Shown here: positions 7,318-15,568 of the stretch, one piece after another | Layout of the letters: each line of letters begins with the position of its first letter | Numbering within the stretch: the first letter of the stretch is position 1 | Source of the DNA: Sulfuritalea sp. | GTDB taxonomy: Bacteria > Pseudomonadota > Gammaproteobacteria > Burkholderiales > Rhodocyclaceae | NCBI GenBank assembly: GCA_030651305.1 | Contig: JAUSCI010000032.1 | Location: forward strand, 1-64,000 | Length of the DNA: 64,000 bases | Reading direction: 5' to 3' | The notes under the pieces: generated by a model | Databases searched by the model: none | What the model saw: the letters and a program-made list of their open reading frames with translations, nothing else | What the model was told of the DNA's origin: nothing | Made by a program: the position numbers and the translations under genes

Positions 7318-9285
7318 GTGACAAGACCAGGCGAAGCAAAGCTCAATTACCTGTTTCAGCCGGGACGCATTGGCAAGTTCGAGGTCAAGAACCGGATCAA
7401 GTACGGCGCCTGTTGCGTCTCGAATTACAACGGCCGCGACGGCACCATCACGCCGCGCGAACTGGCGCGGGTTCGCGTCATCGCCGGCACCGGTTGCGGC
7501 CTGATCACCAACCAGGGGGCTTACCCCGATGCGCTGGGCGAGGGCAAGTCCTACTTCCGCCAGATCGCCATCCACGACGACAAGTTCCTGCCGCAGTTCG
7601 AGATGATCGCCCGTTACATCCACGATGCCGGCGCCATGGCGATGCAGCAGATCCTGCATGCCGGACGCTACGGCGGCATCGACCTCGGCTACTGCGTACA
7701 GCCCTCGGTGGTGCCGCAGACGCTGCCGCATTTCCGTCCGCCGCGCGAACTGACCAAGGACCAGATCAAGGTCGTCATCGCGCAGCACGCCGACGCGGCA
7801 AAGCGTGCAATTCGCGCCGGCTTCGACGCCACCGAGGTCACCAGTTTCATGGGCTATCTGCTGGCCAACTTCAATTCGCGCTTCACCAACCAGCGCACCG
7901 ACGAGTACGGCGGCTCGGTGGAAAACCGCGGCCGCTTCATGCGCGAACTGATCGACGCCATCAAGCAGGCCACGCCCGACAATCCGCTCTCGATACGCCT
8001 CAACGGGGCGGAACTGATGGACCGCTGGGGCGGCAACACCCAGGATGAATCCTTCGAGCTGATGCAGCAGGCCGTCGATTGCGGCGTGGACATGATCTCG
8101 GTGACGGTGGGCTGGCAGGAGGCGCCGGAATCCTCCTTCGGCCGCGACGTCGAGCCGGGCTACTGGAACTTTCTTTCCGCCAAGGCCAAGAAGATGTTTC
8201 CCGACGTGCTGGTGGCATTCGGCAATCGCCTGCCCGATCCGGCCATGGCCAACGAATGCGTACGCGACGAGGTGTTCGACTACTGGGAGGTTTGCCGGCC
8301 GCTGCTGGCCGACCCGGAAATGATTCACAAGGCCGCCGAAGATCGCATGGAGGAAGTCCGTCCCTGCATCGGCTCGCTCAACTGTCTGTCGCGCCTGTTC
8401 CGCGATCTGCCCTACACCTGCACCATGAACCCTATGCTCGGCCACGAGGTCGAGCCCGAATACCACGTCACCGAGGCCACCGAGAAGAAGCGCATCATGA
8501 TCATCGGCGCCGGCCCGGCCGGCATGGAAGCGGCCATCACCGCGCGCAAGCGCGGCCACACGGTGACGGTATTCGACAAGGCCGACAAGATCGGCGGCGC
8601 GCTCGGTGCCTATGCCGCCAACGACTTGGCCCGTCCCGCCGACCTGCAAAGCGTCATCGACTACTACGGCGTGATGGCCAAAAAACTCGGTGTCGAAGTG
8701 CGCCTCAACACCGAGGCCAACGCCAAGTTCATGCGCAGCGTTCTGCACGAGTACGACGTCTGCATCGTCGCCGCCGGATCGCGCACCGACATGGCGGTGT
8801 TCCAGTACCTCGAAGGCGCCGAACTTCTGGTCGATGCGCTGGATGTGGCGCACGGCCGGATGAAGACCGGCAAGCGCGTGGTGATGATCGGTGGTGGCAT
8901 GATCGGCCTGACCATTTCCGAATTCCTCGCCAAGGCCGGGCACGAAGTCACGGTGGTCGAGAAAGAGAAACGCATCGGCGGCGACATCATGCCGACCTTC
9001 AAGTGGCGGCATACCGCCTGGGTCGATGAGTTGGGTATTCAGACCATAACCCTGGCGCAACTGGTCAAGGTCACCAAAGAAGGCGCAACGGTAAGAACGC
9101 CCAAGGGCGAGCAGTTCATCCCCTGCGACAGCGTGATCGTGTCCAGCCCGCGCAAGGCCAACCATGACTTGTTCTACGAGTTCCAGTGGATGGTCGACGA
9201 GTTGCACGGCGGCGGTGACGCCACTGTGCCGCGCGGCCTCGATCAGGCCATCCAGGAAGGCTATCGCCTCGGCGTCAGGATTTGA
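7318..9285 (+). CDS. OYE/2,4-dienoyl-CoA reductase-like FMN-FeS-FAD oxidoreductase with a modified FeS motif
   Basis: The 655-residue protein has the three-part layout of dienoyl-CoA reductase (FadH), trimethylamine dehydrogenase and enoate reductase. There is an FMN TIM barrel (about 1-340; FTNQRTDEYGGSVENRGRF), an FeS motif (350-368), and two Rossmann domains for FAD and NAD(P)H (IIGAGPAGMEAA near 394; MIGGGMIGLTISEFLA near 524). The FeS motif reads CxxSxxCx11C, so the second of four cysteine ligands is Ser353. The start is GTG at 7318 with AGGAGGAAAGG upstream. It heads a seven-gene operon with an aryl-CoA ligase and a Rid protein. Inference: it reduces a cyclic dienoyl- or amino-aryl-CoA. 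The substrate is unknown. Confidence 0.85.
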   Translation: MTRPGEAKLNYLFQPGRIGKFEVKNRIKYGACCVSNYNGRDGTITPRELARVRVIAGTGCGLITNQGAYPDALGEGKSYFRQIAIHDDKFLPQFEMIARYIHDAGAMAMQQILHAGRYGGIDLGYCVQPSVVPQTLPHFRPPRELTKDQIKVVIAQHADAAKRAIRAGFDATEVTSFMGYLLANFNSRFTNQRTDEYGGSVENRGRFMRELIDAIKQATPDNPLSIRLNGAELMDRWGGNTQDESFELMQQAVDCGVDMISVTVGWQEAPESSFGRDVEPGYWNFLSAKAKKMFPDVLVAFGNRLPDPAMANECVRDEVFDYWEVCRPLLADPEMIHKAAEDRMEEVRPCIGSLNCLSRLFRDLPYTCTMNPMLGHEVEPEYHVTEATEKKRIMIIGAGPAGMEAAITARKRGHTVTVFDKADKIGGALGAYAANDLARPADLQSVIDYYGVMAKKLGVEVRLNTEANAKFMRSVLHEYDVCIVAAGSRTDMAVFQYLEGAELLVDALDVAHGRMKTGKRVVMIGGGMIGLTISEFLAKAGHEVTVVEKEKRIGGDIMPTFKWRHTAWVDELGIQTITLAQLVKVTKEGATVRTPKGEQFIPCDSVIVSSPRKANHDLFYEFQWMVDELHGGGDATVPRGLDQAIQEGYRLGVRI

Positions 9286-9327
9286 GCTGGTAGCCCCCGC
9301 TTGCCGACGCATTTAAGGAGTGATGGT

Positions 9328-10956
9328 ATGACCTATAGCGCCCATATCGATACTTTTACCCGCGACAACCTGCCGCCGCGGGAACAGCAGCCCGAGTTTC
9401 TGTTCGACCTGCCGGAGCTCAAGTTTCCCGAGCGACTCAACTGTGCCTGGCCCTTGCTCGACCAGCACGTTGCGGAAGGGCGCGGCGAACGCGTCTGCAT
9501 CCAGGCGCCAAACCTGCGCTGGACTTACGCCGACCTGCAGGAGCGTGCCAACCGCATCGCCAATTTGCTGGTGAAGGATCTCGGCCTGGTGCCGGGCAAC
9601 CGCGTGCTGCTGCGCGCGCCCAACAATCCGATGATGGCAGCCTGCTGGTTCGCGGTGATGAAGGCGGGGGGCGTCGCGGTGGCGACCATGCCGCTGCTGC
9701 GCGCCAAGGAACTCAAGCACGTGATCACCAAGGCGCGCGTGACGCATGCGCTTTGCGACCTGCGTTTGGCCGGGGAACTGAAACTCGCCGCGGCGGAATG
9801 CGCTGATCTGCGGCACATCCGCTATTTCAACGACATCTCAGCGGACGGACTCGACGCGGCGATGGCGAAGCATTCCGCAAGTTTCGACAACGTCGACACG
9901 GCGCGCGATGATACCTGCCTGCTGGCCTTCACCTCCGGCACCACCGGGCAGCCCAAGGCCACCATGCATTTTCATCGCGATGTCATGGCGTCCTGCGTTT
10001 GCTGGCCGCCGCATGTCCTGCGCGCGGTGGCGGACGATATCTTCATGGGCACGCCGCCACTGGCGTTTACCTTCGGCCTCGGCGGGCTGCTGCTGTTCCC
10101 GCTCAGCATCGGGGCGTCGACGGTATTGCTGGAGCAGGGCGCACCCCAGGATCTGGTTGATGCGATTGCGAAATACAAGGCCACCGTGCTGTTTACCGCG
10201 CCCACTTCTTATCGCGCCATCGCGCCGATTGCCGGGCCGCTGCGCAACAGCAGTTTGCGCAAGTGCGTGTCGGCCGGTGAAGCCTTGCCGGCGGCGACAC
10301 GAGCCTTGTGGAAAGAGGCAACGGGCATCGAGATGATCGACGGCATCGGCGCCACCGAACTGATGCACATCTTCATCTCAGCCGACGAGGCGCATGCGCT
10401 TCCCGGCGCCACCGGTACCGTGGTTCCCGGCTATGTCGCCTGCGTAATGGACGACAACGGCAAGCCGACGCCCGTCGGCGAGGTCGGCAATCTGGCGGTC
10501 AAGGGTCCGACCGGTTGCCGCTACCTGGCCGATGATCGCCAGGCCAAGTATGTCAAGGATGGCTGGAACTACACCGGCGATGCTTATTCGCTCGATGCCG
10601 AAGGCTACTTTCATTACCACTCCCGCACTGATGACATGATCATCTCTGCGGGTTACAACATCGCCGGGCCCGAAGTCGAGGATGCCCTGCTGCGGCACCC
10701 CAAGGTCGCCGAATGCGGCGTCGTCGGCACGGCCGACGAGGAGCGCGGCCAGATCGTCAAGGCCATCGTCGTCCTGCGTCCCGGCAATGAGCCGACGCCC
10801 GCGGTGGCGAAGGAGTTGCAGGATTTCGTCAAGCAGAGCATCGCTCCCTACAAGTATCCGCGAAGCATAGAGTTCGTCACCGCGTTGCCGCGTACCGAAA
10901 CCGGCAAGCTGCAACGCTTCAGGCTGCGTCAGACCAATCGAGGAGATCATCAATGA
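9328..10956 (+). CDS. Benzoate/2-aminobenzoate-CoA ligase-family protein
   Basis: This 542-residue ANL ligase belongs to the benzoate-CoA ligase branch by its FTSGTTGQPKATMHFHRD P-loop, IDGIGATELMHIF, YTGDAYSLDAEGYFHYHSR, and the C-terminal LPRTETGKLQRF lysine motif. The IGATELMHIF stretch is typical of benzoate, 2-aminobenzoate and 4-hydroxybenzoate ligases. The start ATG at 9328 has AAGGAG eight bases upstream. The stop overlaps the Rid start (ATGA). Ligases of this type sit beside Rid proteins in 2-aminobenzoate (abm) gene sets, which favours 2-aminobenzoate. Benzoate or salicylate cannot be excluded. Confidence 0.85.
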   Translation: MTYSAHIDTFTRDNLPPREQQPEFLFDLPELKFPERLNCAWPLLDQHVAEGRGERVCIQAPNLRWTYADLQERANRIANLLVKDLGLVPGNRVLLRAPNNPMMAACWFAVMKAGGVAVATMPLLRAKELKHVITKARVTHALCDLRLAGELKLAAAECADLRHIRYFNDISADGLDAAMAKHSASFDNVDTARDDTCLLAFTSGTTGQPKATMHFHRDVMASCVCWPPHVLRAVADDIFMGTPPLAFTFGLGGLLLFPLSIGASTVLLEQGAPQDLVDAIAKYKATVLFTAPTSYRAIAPIAGPLRNSSLRKCVSAGEALPAATRALWKEATGIEMIDGIGATELMHIFISADEAHALPGATGTVVPGYVACVMDDNGKPTPVGEVGNLAVKGPTGCRYLADDRQAKYVKDGWNYTGDAYSLDAEGYFHYHSRTDDMIISAGYNIAGPEVEDALLRHPKVAECGVVGTADEERGQIVKAIVVLRPGNEPTPAVAKELQDFVKQSIAPYKYPRSIEFVTALPRTETGKLQRFRLRQTNRGDHQ

Positions 10957-11351
10957 AGAAATTGCGGCCACCGGACTGGATGGAGGCCAAGGGTTATAGC
11001 CACGGCCTGGTCGCCCCGCGCGGGCAACTGGTATTTGTCGCCGGGCAGGTCGGATGGGACGGGCAGCGCAAGTTTCACGCTGACGACCTGGTCGGTCAGG
11101 CGGCGCAGGCGCTGAAGAACATCGTGGCGATTCTGGCGGAGGCCGGCGCGCGCCCGGAGCATATCGTGCGCATGACCTGGTACCTCGGCGACAAGGACGA
11201 GTATGACGTATCGCAAAAGGAACTGGGCCGTGTTTTCCGCGAAATCATCGGCACCTATAACGCAGTGATGACGGCGGTGCAGGTCGGCGGCTTCGTCGAG
11301 GAAGGCGCCAAGGTCGAAATTGAGGTTACGGCGGTGATTCCGGACGCATGA
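10953..11351 (+). CDS. RidA/YjgF-family protein
   Basis: This 132-residue member of the Rid family contains VFVAGQVGWDGQ, QAAQALKNIVAILAEAG and the closing VEIEVTAVIP strand. The arginine that archetypal RidA uses for imine hydrolysis (in P-A-R) aligns with methionine in YNAVMTAVQV. It therefore belongs to a divergent Rid subgroup rather than classical RidA, and deaminase activity should not be assumed. It is translationally coupled to both neighbours by ATGA overlaps. Its position after an aryl-CoA ligase suggests it handles an enamine, imine or enoyl-CoA-derived intermediate of that pathway. Confidence 0.85.
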   Translation: MKKLRPPDWMEAKGYSHGLVAPRGQLVFVAGQVGWDGQRKFHADDLVGQAAQALKNIVAILAEAGARPEHIVRMTWYLGDKDEYDVSQKELGRVFREIIGTYNAVMTAVQVGGFVEEGAKVEIEVTAVIPDA

Positions 11352-11734
11352 GGCTGGACGAGTCGACCTGGCGGCAAGTGCTTGCGGTATTGCCTGCCGC
11401 TTGCGGCAAGGTCAGTGACGCCCTGGCGGTGGCTTTTGTCGATGCCGACGATTTTGCGTCGAAGAGCGGCTCGGCGTGGCTATGGTGGCCGGACAGCGGC
11501 CAGCAGAGCGGACGTTGCGACTTCGATGGCGGCTTTCCGCCTGAGTGGGGCATGCTGCTGGTGATGAGCGAGTCCGCGCTCGATACCTTGTGCGTTGAGG
11601 GTGACGCATGCCTGGCGGGCCTCGTGCGCCGGGTGCAGATCAGGCCTTTCCTGTTGCAGCAGATGGACATTCTGGAAGCCGCCGGCCTCGACGATTTCAT
11701 CGAGTCGCTTGAACTTGCCACGCCCAAACATTGA
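11348..11734 (+). CDS. Small protein of unknown function, paralogue A
   Basis: The 128-residue product starts at the ATG overlapping the Rid stop. I do not recognise a named family. The C-terminal half (WGMLLVMSESALDTL to DILEAAGLDDFIESLEL) resembles that of the next gene product, which has LLVADEEAMATMF to AQLQDAGYEDFLDSLGL at the same spacing. The two therefore look like diverged tandem paralogues. The general shape is faintly reminiscent of SCP2-like folds, but that is weak. Its place inside the ligase/OYE operon suggests an accessory role in that pathway. Confidence 0.75.
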   Translation: MRLDESTWRQVLAVLPAACGKVSDALAVAFVDADDFASKSGSAWLWWPDSGQQSGRCDFDGGFPPEWGMLLVMSESALDTLCVEGDACLAGLVRRVQIRPFLLQQMDILEAAGLDDFIESLELATPKH

Positions 11735-12198
11735 TGACGACAGCCGCGGATCAAACATTCGGCGAGTTAGCTCCATGGCAGCGCATGCTGGACCGCTATC
11801 GCGAGTTGTTCGTCGAAATGCAGCAGGGCTCGCGCATCGGCTTCGTTTCACGCGAGGCCTCGGGCATTCTTCCCGGCAAGCGGCTGGAAGGCGTGCAAGT
11901 CGCGACAGAAGTATCAATGCTGGTATGGCAACTGGAAAGCGCCGGCATGTCGGCGCATATCGAGCGTTTCGCCGGCATGTCCTCGACCAAAGTGGATCTG
12001 TTGCTGGTGGCGGACGAGGAGGCCATGGCGACCATGTTTGACCAGATGGAGGGCGACATGCCGACAGCCATCAAGCGCCTGATCCGGCGCGGTCGCATGA
12101 TGTTCTTCGTATTCAGGAACAAGGCCCAGTTGCAGGATGCCGGCTACGAGGACTTTCTCGATTCGCTCGGGCTGGCTTTCCTTGGAGCCTGCCGATGA
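11734..12198 (+). CDS. Small protein of unknown function, paralogue B
   Basis: This is a protein of about 154 residues. The ATG at 11734 overlaps the upstream TGA, so I prefer it over the TTG one codon earlier. The N-terminal part (WQRMLDRYRELFVEMQQG) is probably helical. The C-terminal part resembles the preceding gene product, including the GYEDFLDSLGL motif near the end. There is no signal peptide or membrane segment. It is co-translated with the following zinc-ribbon gene. Function unknown. Confidence 0.75.
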   Translation: MTTAADQTFGELAPWQRMLDRYRELFVEMQQGSRIGFVSREASGILPGKRLEGVQVATEVSMLVWQLESAGMSAHIERFAGMSSTKVDLLLVADEEAMATMFDQMEGDMPTAIKRLIRRGRMMFFVFRNKAQLQDAGYEDFLDSLGLAFLGACR

Positions 12199-12389
12199 TC
12201 TTCACCAATCCGCGTGGTGCGCCGGAACTGGCTTGCGATGAATGCGGCTGCCGCTGGGTCGACCGCACCAACGGCAACCACTGCTATGAATGCGGCAACG
12301 AAATTACGGCCGATTCAATCGCCGAATTTCAGCGCGCCCTGCTGGAGTTTGCTGCGAACGGTCTTCAGCCGGGCCGCACCACCAGGTAA
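12195..12389 (+). CDS. Small zinc-ribbon protein
   Basis: The 64-residue protein has two CxxC knuckles: CDECGCRWVDR near residue 14 and CYECG near residue 31. Together they form a compact zinc or FeS-binding site of rubredoxin/zinc-ribbon type. The ATG overlaps the previous stop. It is the last gene of the 7318-12389 operon, and its 3' end overlaps the convergent thioesterase gene by 25 bases. It could be an electron-transfer or metal-binding accessory of the OYE-type enzyme; no family name is certain. Confidence 0.7.
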   Translation: MIFTNPRGAPELACDECGCRWVDRTNGNHCYECGNEITADSIAEFQRALLEFAANGLQPGRTTR

Positions 12390-12793
12390 CGTTCCAGCCG
12401 GGTTCGCATATCGTCCGGAAACGGCACGGAACGCCCGGTTTTCAGCGAGGCCAGTACGATGGTCAGTGTGGCTTGAACGCGGGTCTCGCCAGCGTACTTT
12501 GCGGTCACGTTCAGTTCCAGCGAACTTGTGCCAATTCGTTTGATCGACAGCGACAGGCGCAACATTTCGCCGACCTTGCTCGGCGAAAGAAACCGGCAGA
12601 CGATGCTGCCCATCGGCACCCCCATGCCCTGCTCGACATGGAATTTCGCGAAGTCGATGCCGAGGCCCTGATTGAACCAGTCTTCGACCAGTTCGTTGAA
12701 AAGCACAAAATACTGGGGATAGAAAACAATGCCGGCTGGATCGCAATGATGGAAACGAATCAGCTTGTCGCATTCGAAAGGGGCTGCGGCCAC
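12365..12793 (-). CDS. 4-Hydroxybenzoyl-CoA thioesterase-type acyl-CoA thioesterase
   Basis: The 142-residue hot-dog-fold protein carries the 4HBT active-site signature FHHCDPAGIVFYPQYF, with the catalytic aspartate in HCDPAG. Start is GTG at 12793 with a good GGAGGA site eight bases upstream. Members of this group hydrolyse aryl-CoA thioesters. In this setting gentisyl-CoA, or a stalled aminoaryl-CoA, is the likely substrate, which would link the 2552 and 7318 operons. It is convergent with the zinc-ribbon gene and separated from trpB2 by a terminator. Confidence 0.85.
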   Translation of the reverse strand: MAAAPFECDKLIRFHHCDPAGIVFYPQYFVLFNELVEDWFNQGLGIDFAKFHVEQGMGVPMGSIVCRFLSPSKVGEMLRLSLSIKRIGTSSLELNVTAKYAGETRVQATLTIVLASLKTGRSVPFPDDMRTRLERYLVVRPG

Positions 12794-12827
12794 GGCGATA
12801 TCCTCCGGCAGAACAGTCAGTGGTTTA

Positions 12828-12866
12828 CGAAAAAAAGGAAGGAGGAGAGCATGCTCTCCTCCTTCC
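12828..12866 (-). terminator. Rho-independent terminator after trpB2
   Basis: 12837-12866 is a perfect 30-bp palindrome (15-bp arms rich in GGA/TCC). On the minus strand it is followed by a run of seven T residues. It lies 26 bases beyond the trpB2 stop, in the right place and orientation to end that transcript before the thioesterase gene. Confidence 0.85.
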
Positions 12867-12892
12867 GAGTGTAACGCTATTTCGTTTGTGAA

Positions 12893-14275
12893 CTAAGCAG
12901 CTTTCGGCGGCCAGTCGACCTGCGGCAGATTCTTCAGCGATGCCTGAATGGCCTCGGCCGGATATTCGAAGTCCGAGAGCTTGCCGGCGAAATAATCCTC
13001 GTAAGCGCTCATGTCGAAATGGCCGTGGCCCGAAAGATTGAAGAACAGCGTCTTCGGCTCGCCGCTGGCCTTGCAGCGCAGCGCTTCGTCGATACAGGCA
13101 CGAATGCCGTGGGCCGATTCAGGCGCCGGGATGATGCCCTCGGCCCGCGCGAACATCACGCCAGCTTCGAAGGTGGCGGTCTGATGCACGGCCACCGCTT
13201 CGATCAGTTTCTCGTGATAGAGCTGCGAAATCAGCGGCGAATCGCCGTGGTAGCGCAGGCCGCCGGCATGGATGCCGGGGGGCATGAAGTCATGGCCCAA
13301 GGTGTACATCTTCATTATCGGCGTGTAGCCGGAGGCGTCGCCGTAGTCATAGGCATACACGCCCTTGGTCAGCGTCGGGCAGGAGGCCGGCTCGACCGCG
13401 ACAAAGCGGATCTTCTGCGCGCGCTTGTCGCCCGCTGCCGCATCGGCGAGGAAGGGGAAGCTGACGCCGGCGAAATTGCAACCGCCGCCGCAGGGGGCGA
13501 AGATCATGTCCGGATATTCACCGAATTTCTCGAACTGCTTCTTGGCTTCGAGACCGATCACGGTCTGGTGCAGCAGCACGTGGTTGAGCACCGAACCCAG
13601 CGCGTACTTGCTGCCCGGATTCGTCACCACGGCTTCAATGGCTTCGGAAATCGCAAAGCCGAGGCTGCCCGGGTTGTCCGGATCGGTAGCCAGGAGGTCG
13701 CGACCGGTCTTGGTCCGATTGGACGGGCTGGCAACCACATCGCCGCCCCAGGTCTGCATCATCAGGCGACGGTAGGGCTTCTGGTTGTAGCTTATCTTGA
13801 CCATGAAAATTTCGACCGGCAGACCGAATATCTGGCCGGCGAAGGCCAGCGATGAACCCCACTGTCCGGCGCCGGTTTCGGTCACCAGACGCTTGGTGCC
13901 GGCGATCTTGTTCAGATAGGCCTGCGGCACGGCCGAATTCGGCTTGTGCGAACCGGCGGGAGAAACGCCTTCGTACTTGTAGAAAATCTTGGCCGGCGTG
14001 CCCAGCATCTTCTCCAGCCTTTCGGCGCGGCATAGCGGGCTCGGACGCCACAGCGCGTAGATCTTGCGCACTTCTTCGGGAATCGCGATCCAGCGCTCGG
14101 CAGACATCTCCTGCTCCAGCACCGGGCCGGGGAAGATCGCCAGCATCTTGTCCGGCGTCACGGGATTGCCGTCCGGCCCCAGGGGCGGGAAAGGCGGATT
14201 CTTGAGATCGGCGGCGATGTTGTACCAGTGAGTCGGGATTTCGCTTTCGTCAAGCACGATGCGGGTCTGGCTCAT
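12893..14275 (-). CDS. trpB2: TrpB2-type tryptophan synthase beta chain
   Basis: The 460-residue PLP enzyme is longer than classical TrpB and shows the TrpB2 N-terminal region ([12 protein letters not shown]). The PLP lysine is in [19 protein letters not shown]. The phosphate-binding loop reads CGGGCNFAG, where the family normally has GGGSN, so the serine is replaced by cysteine. AGGAGA lies upstream of the ATG. It is monocistronic, with its own terminator. Known: TrpB2 condenses indole with serine without TrpA. In this island it may scavenge indole into tryptophan. A GntR-box-like sequence lies in its promoter region. Confidence 0.9.
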   Translation of the reverse strand: MSQTRIVLDESEIPTHWYNIAADLKNPPFPPLGPDGNPVTPDKMLAIFPGPVLEQEMSAERWIAIPEEVRKIYALWRPSPLCRAERLEKMLGTPAKIFYKYEGVSPAGSHKPNSAVPQAYLNKIAGTKRLVTETGAGQWGSSLAFAGQIFGLPVEIFMVKISYNQKPYRRLMMQTWGGDVVASPSNRTKTGRDLLATDPDNPGSLGFAISEAIEAVVTNPGSKYALGSVLNHVLLHQTVIGLEAKKQFEKFGEYPDMIFAPCGGGCNFAGVSFPFLADAAAGDKRAQKIRFVAVEPASCPTLTKGVYAYDYGDASGYTPIMKMYTLGHDFMPPGIHAGGLRYHGDSPLISQLYHEKLIEAVAVHQTATFEAGVMFARAEGIIPAPESAHGIRACIDEALRCKASGEPKTLFFNLSGHGHFDMSAYEDYFAGKLSDFEYPAEAIQASLKNLPQVDWPPKAA

Positions 14276-14404
14276 GTCTTGTCTCCTCGATAGTTATTTT
14301 GGGCTGCTCAGGCAACACTGAATACTACTTCTCAATCCTGGATCAGTGACGACTCGAAGACGGATTCAGGTTTTCATTCGTCTTCTGCGGAAACGTCTAA
14401 TACC

Positions 14405-14424
14405 GGATACGGTACACTGTATGC
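14405..14424. promoter_or_regulatory. Possible GntR box between trpB2 and xdhC
   Basis: GGATACGGTACACTGTATGC contains GGATAC exactly and a GTACACTGTATGC segment matching 10 of 13 positions of the GGATACTGTATAC sequence found upstream of the GntR gene and the OYE operon. It lies 130 bases before trpB2 and 117 bases before xdhC, so it could serve either divergent unit. The remaining 14276-14540 DNA shows no gene. Confidence 0.3.
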
Positions 14425-14540
14425 AAACTAACCGCGTGATGTCAATCTCTTTGATATGGTTTTTTCAGCCTTCTGATTCCTCCGGCTTCCGTTTCCTGAA
14501 GTAGTACAGTTGGCGCTGGCCTTAGAAACCGAAAGCAAAC

Positions 14541-14864
14541 GTGCAGACAGACACCGAGTCTCTTTTTGAAACCCTGTGCAGATGGCGGGCAGAAGGCAAG
14601 TCAGCGGCGCTCGCTACCGTGGTCAGCACCTGGGGTTCCTCGCCGCGCCCCGAGGGCAGCCACCTTGCGGTCGATGAAGCCGGACACTTTGTCGGATCCG
14701 TCTCCGGCGGTTGTATCGAGGGTGCCGTGATCGATGCCGCCGCACAGGTCATGGCCTCTGGCCGCCCGCAACTGCTGGAGTTCGGCGTCAGTGACGAGCA
14801 GGCCTGGCAGGTCGGGCTTGCCTGCGGTGGCCGTGTGCAGGTATTCGTGGAGCCAGTCGAATGA
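14541..14864 (+). CDS. XdhC/CoxI-family protein, N-terminal half
   Basis: The 107-residue protein contains the XdhC N-terminal domain only: ATVVSTWGSSPRPEGS, GSVSGGCIEGAV and VGLACGG. XdhC proteins hold the molybdenum cofactor, protect it and promote its sulfuration before insertion into xanthine-dehydrogenase-family enzymes. The Rossmann half is encoded by the next gene with an ATGA overlap, so XdhC is split. Start is GTG at 14541. It opens a six-gene maturation operon that would serve the molybdenum hydroxylase at 38601-42358. Confidence 0.85.
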   Translation: MQTDTESLFETLCRWRAEGKSAALATVVSTWGSSPRPEGSHLAVDEAGHFVGSVSGGCIEGAVIDAAAQVMASGRPQLLEFGVSDEQAWQVGLACGGRVQVFVEPVE

Positions 14865-15568
14865 AGCCTGCGGTTTTGACGAGGATTGTCGAGGCGCAGA
14901 ACCGGCGTCGTGCGCTCGTCGCCGTTACACGCCTCGGCGATGGCGAGCAGTGCCTGGTCGATGCCGAAACCATTAACGGTGAATTGGCGCTATCGCCGGC
15001 GCAGATAACCGAGGCCAGAGATCTCCTGAATTCGGGGCGCAGCGCATTGCTATCCAGCGCGCTTTCCGGCGCAGAAGGCTTGTTTGCCCGCGCCTATGTG
15101 CCTTCGCCGCGTCTGCTGATTGTCGGCGCCGTGCATATCGCCCAAGCGCTGGCGCCGATGGCCGCCGCCGCCGGTTTCGAGGTCGTGGTGATCGATCCGC
15201 GTGGCGCTTTCGCCACGGCTGAGCGATTTCCCGGCGTGGCATTGAGCGATGAATGGCCGGACGAAACGCTGGCACGTCTGGGTCTGGACGAAGCGACGGC
15301 ACTTGTGGCCTTGTCCCATGATCCGAAGCTGGATGATCCGGCCCTTGAACTGGCGCTGCCCAGCCCGGTGTTTTACATCGGCGCGCTGGGCAGTCGGCGG
15401 ACCCACGAAAAGCGGCTGGAGCGACTCCGTGCGGCCGGCCTGGCAGAACTGACAGGACGCATCCATTCGCCGATCGGCCTCGATCTGGGCGGCCGCTCGC
15501 CCGCGGAAATTGCGGTGGCCATTCTTGCCGAGGTCATCCAGGTCCGCTATCGCGGCGAGCGCACGTGA
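14861..15568 (+). CDS. xdhC: XdhC-family protein, Rossmann C-terminal half
   Basis: This 235-residue protein contains the XdhC C-terminal Rossmann domain (LLIVGAVHIAQALAPMA, VVIDPRGAFA) and YIGALGSRRTHEKRLERL. The tail HSPIGLDLGGRSPAEIAVAI is diagnostic of XdhC. Normally this is fused to the short domain encoded just upstream. The stop overlaps the next GTG start. It is predicted to act with the cysteine desulfurase at 17181 in making the sulfurated cofactor. Confidence 0.88.
   Translation: MKPAVLTRIVEAQNRRRALVAVTRLGDGEQCLVDAETINGELALSPAQITEARDLLNSGRSALLSSALSGAEGLFARAYVPSPRLLIVGAVHIAQALAPMAAAAGFEVVVIDPRGAFATAERFPGVALSDEWPDETLARLGLDEATALVALSHDPKLDDPALELALPSPVFYIGALGSRRTHEKRLERLRAAGLAELTGRIHSPIGLDLGGRSPAEIAVAILAEVIQVRYRGERT

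Noticed and set aside
2453-9312. Very long minus-strand open frames opposite the ligase, monooxygenase and OYE genes
   Set aside because: They are mirror frames of GC-rich genes: no family resemblance, Gly/Arg/His-rich composition, no ribosome sites, and they run through real genes on the plus strand.
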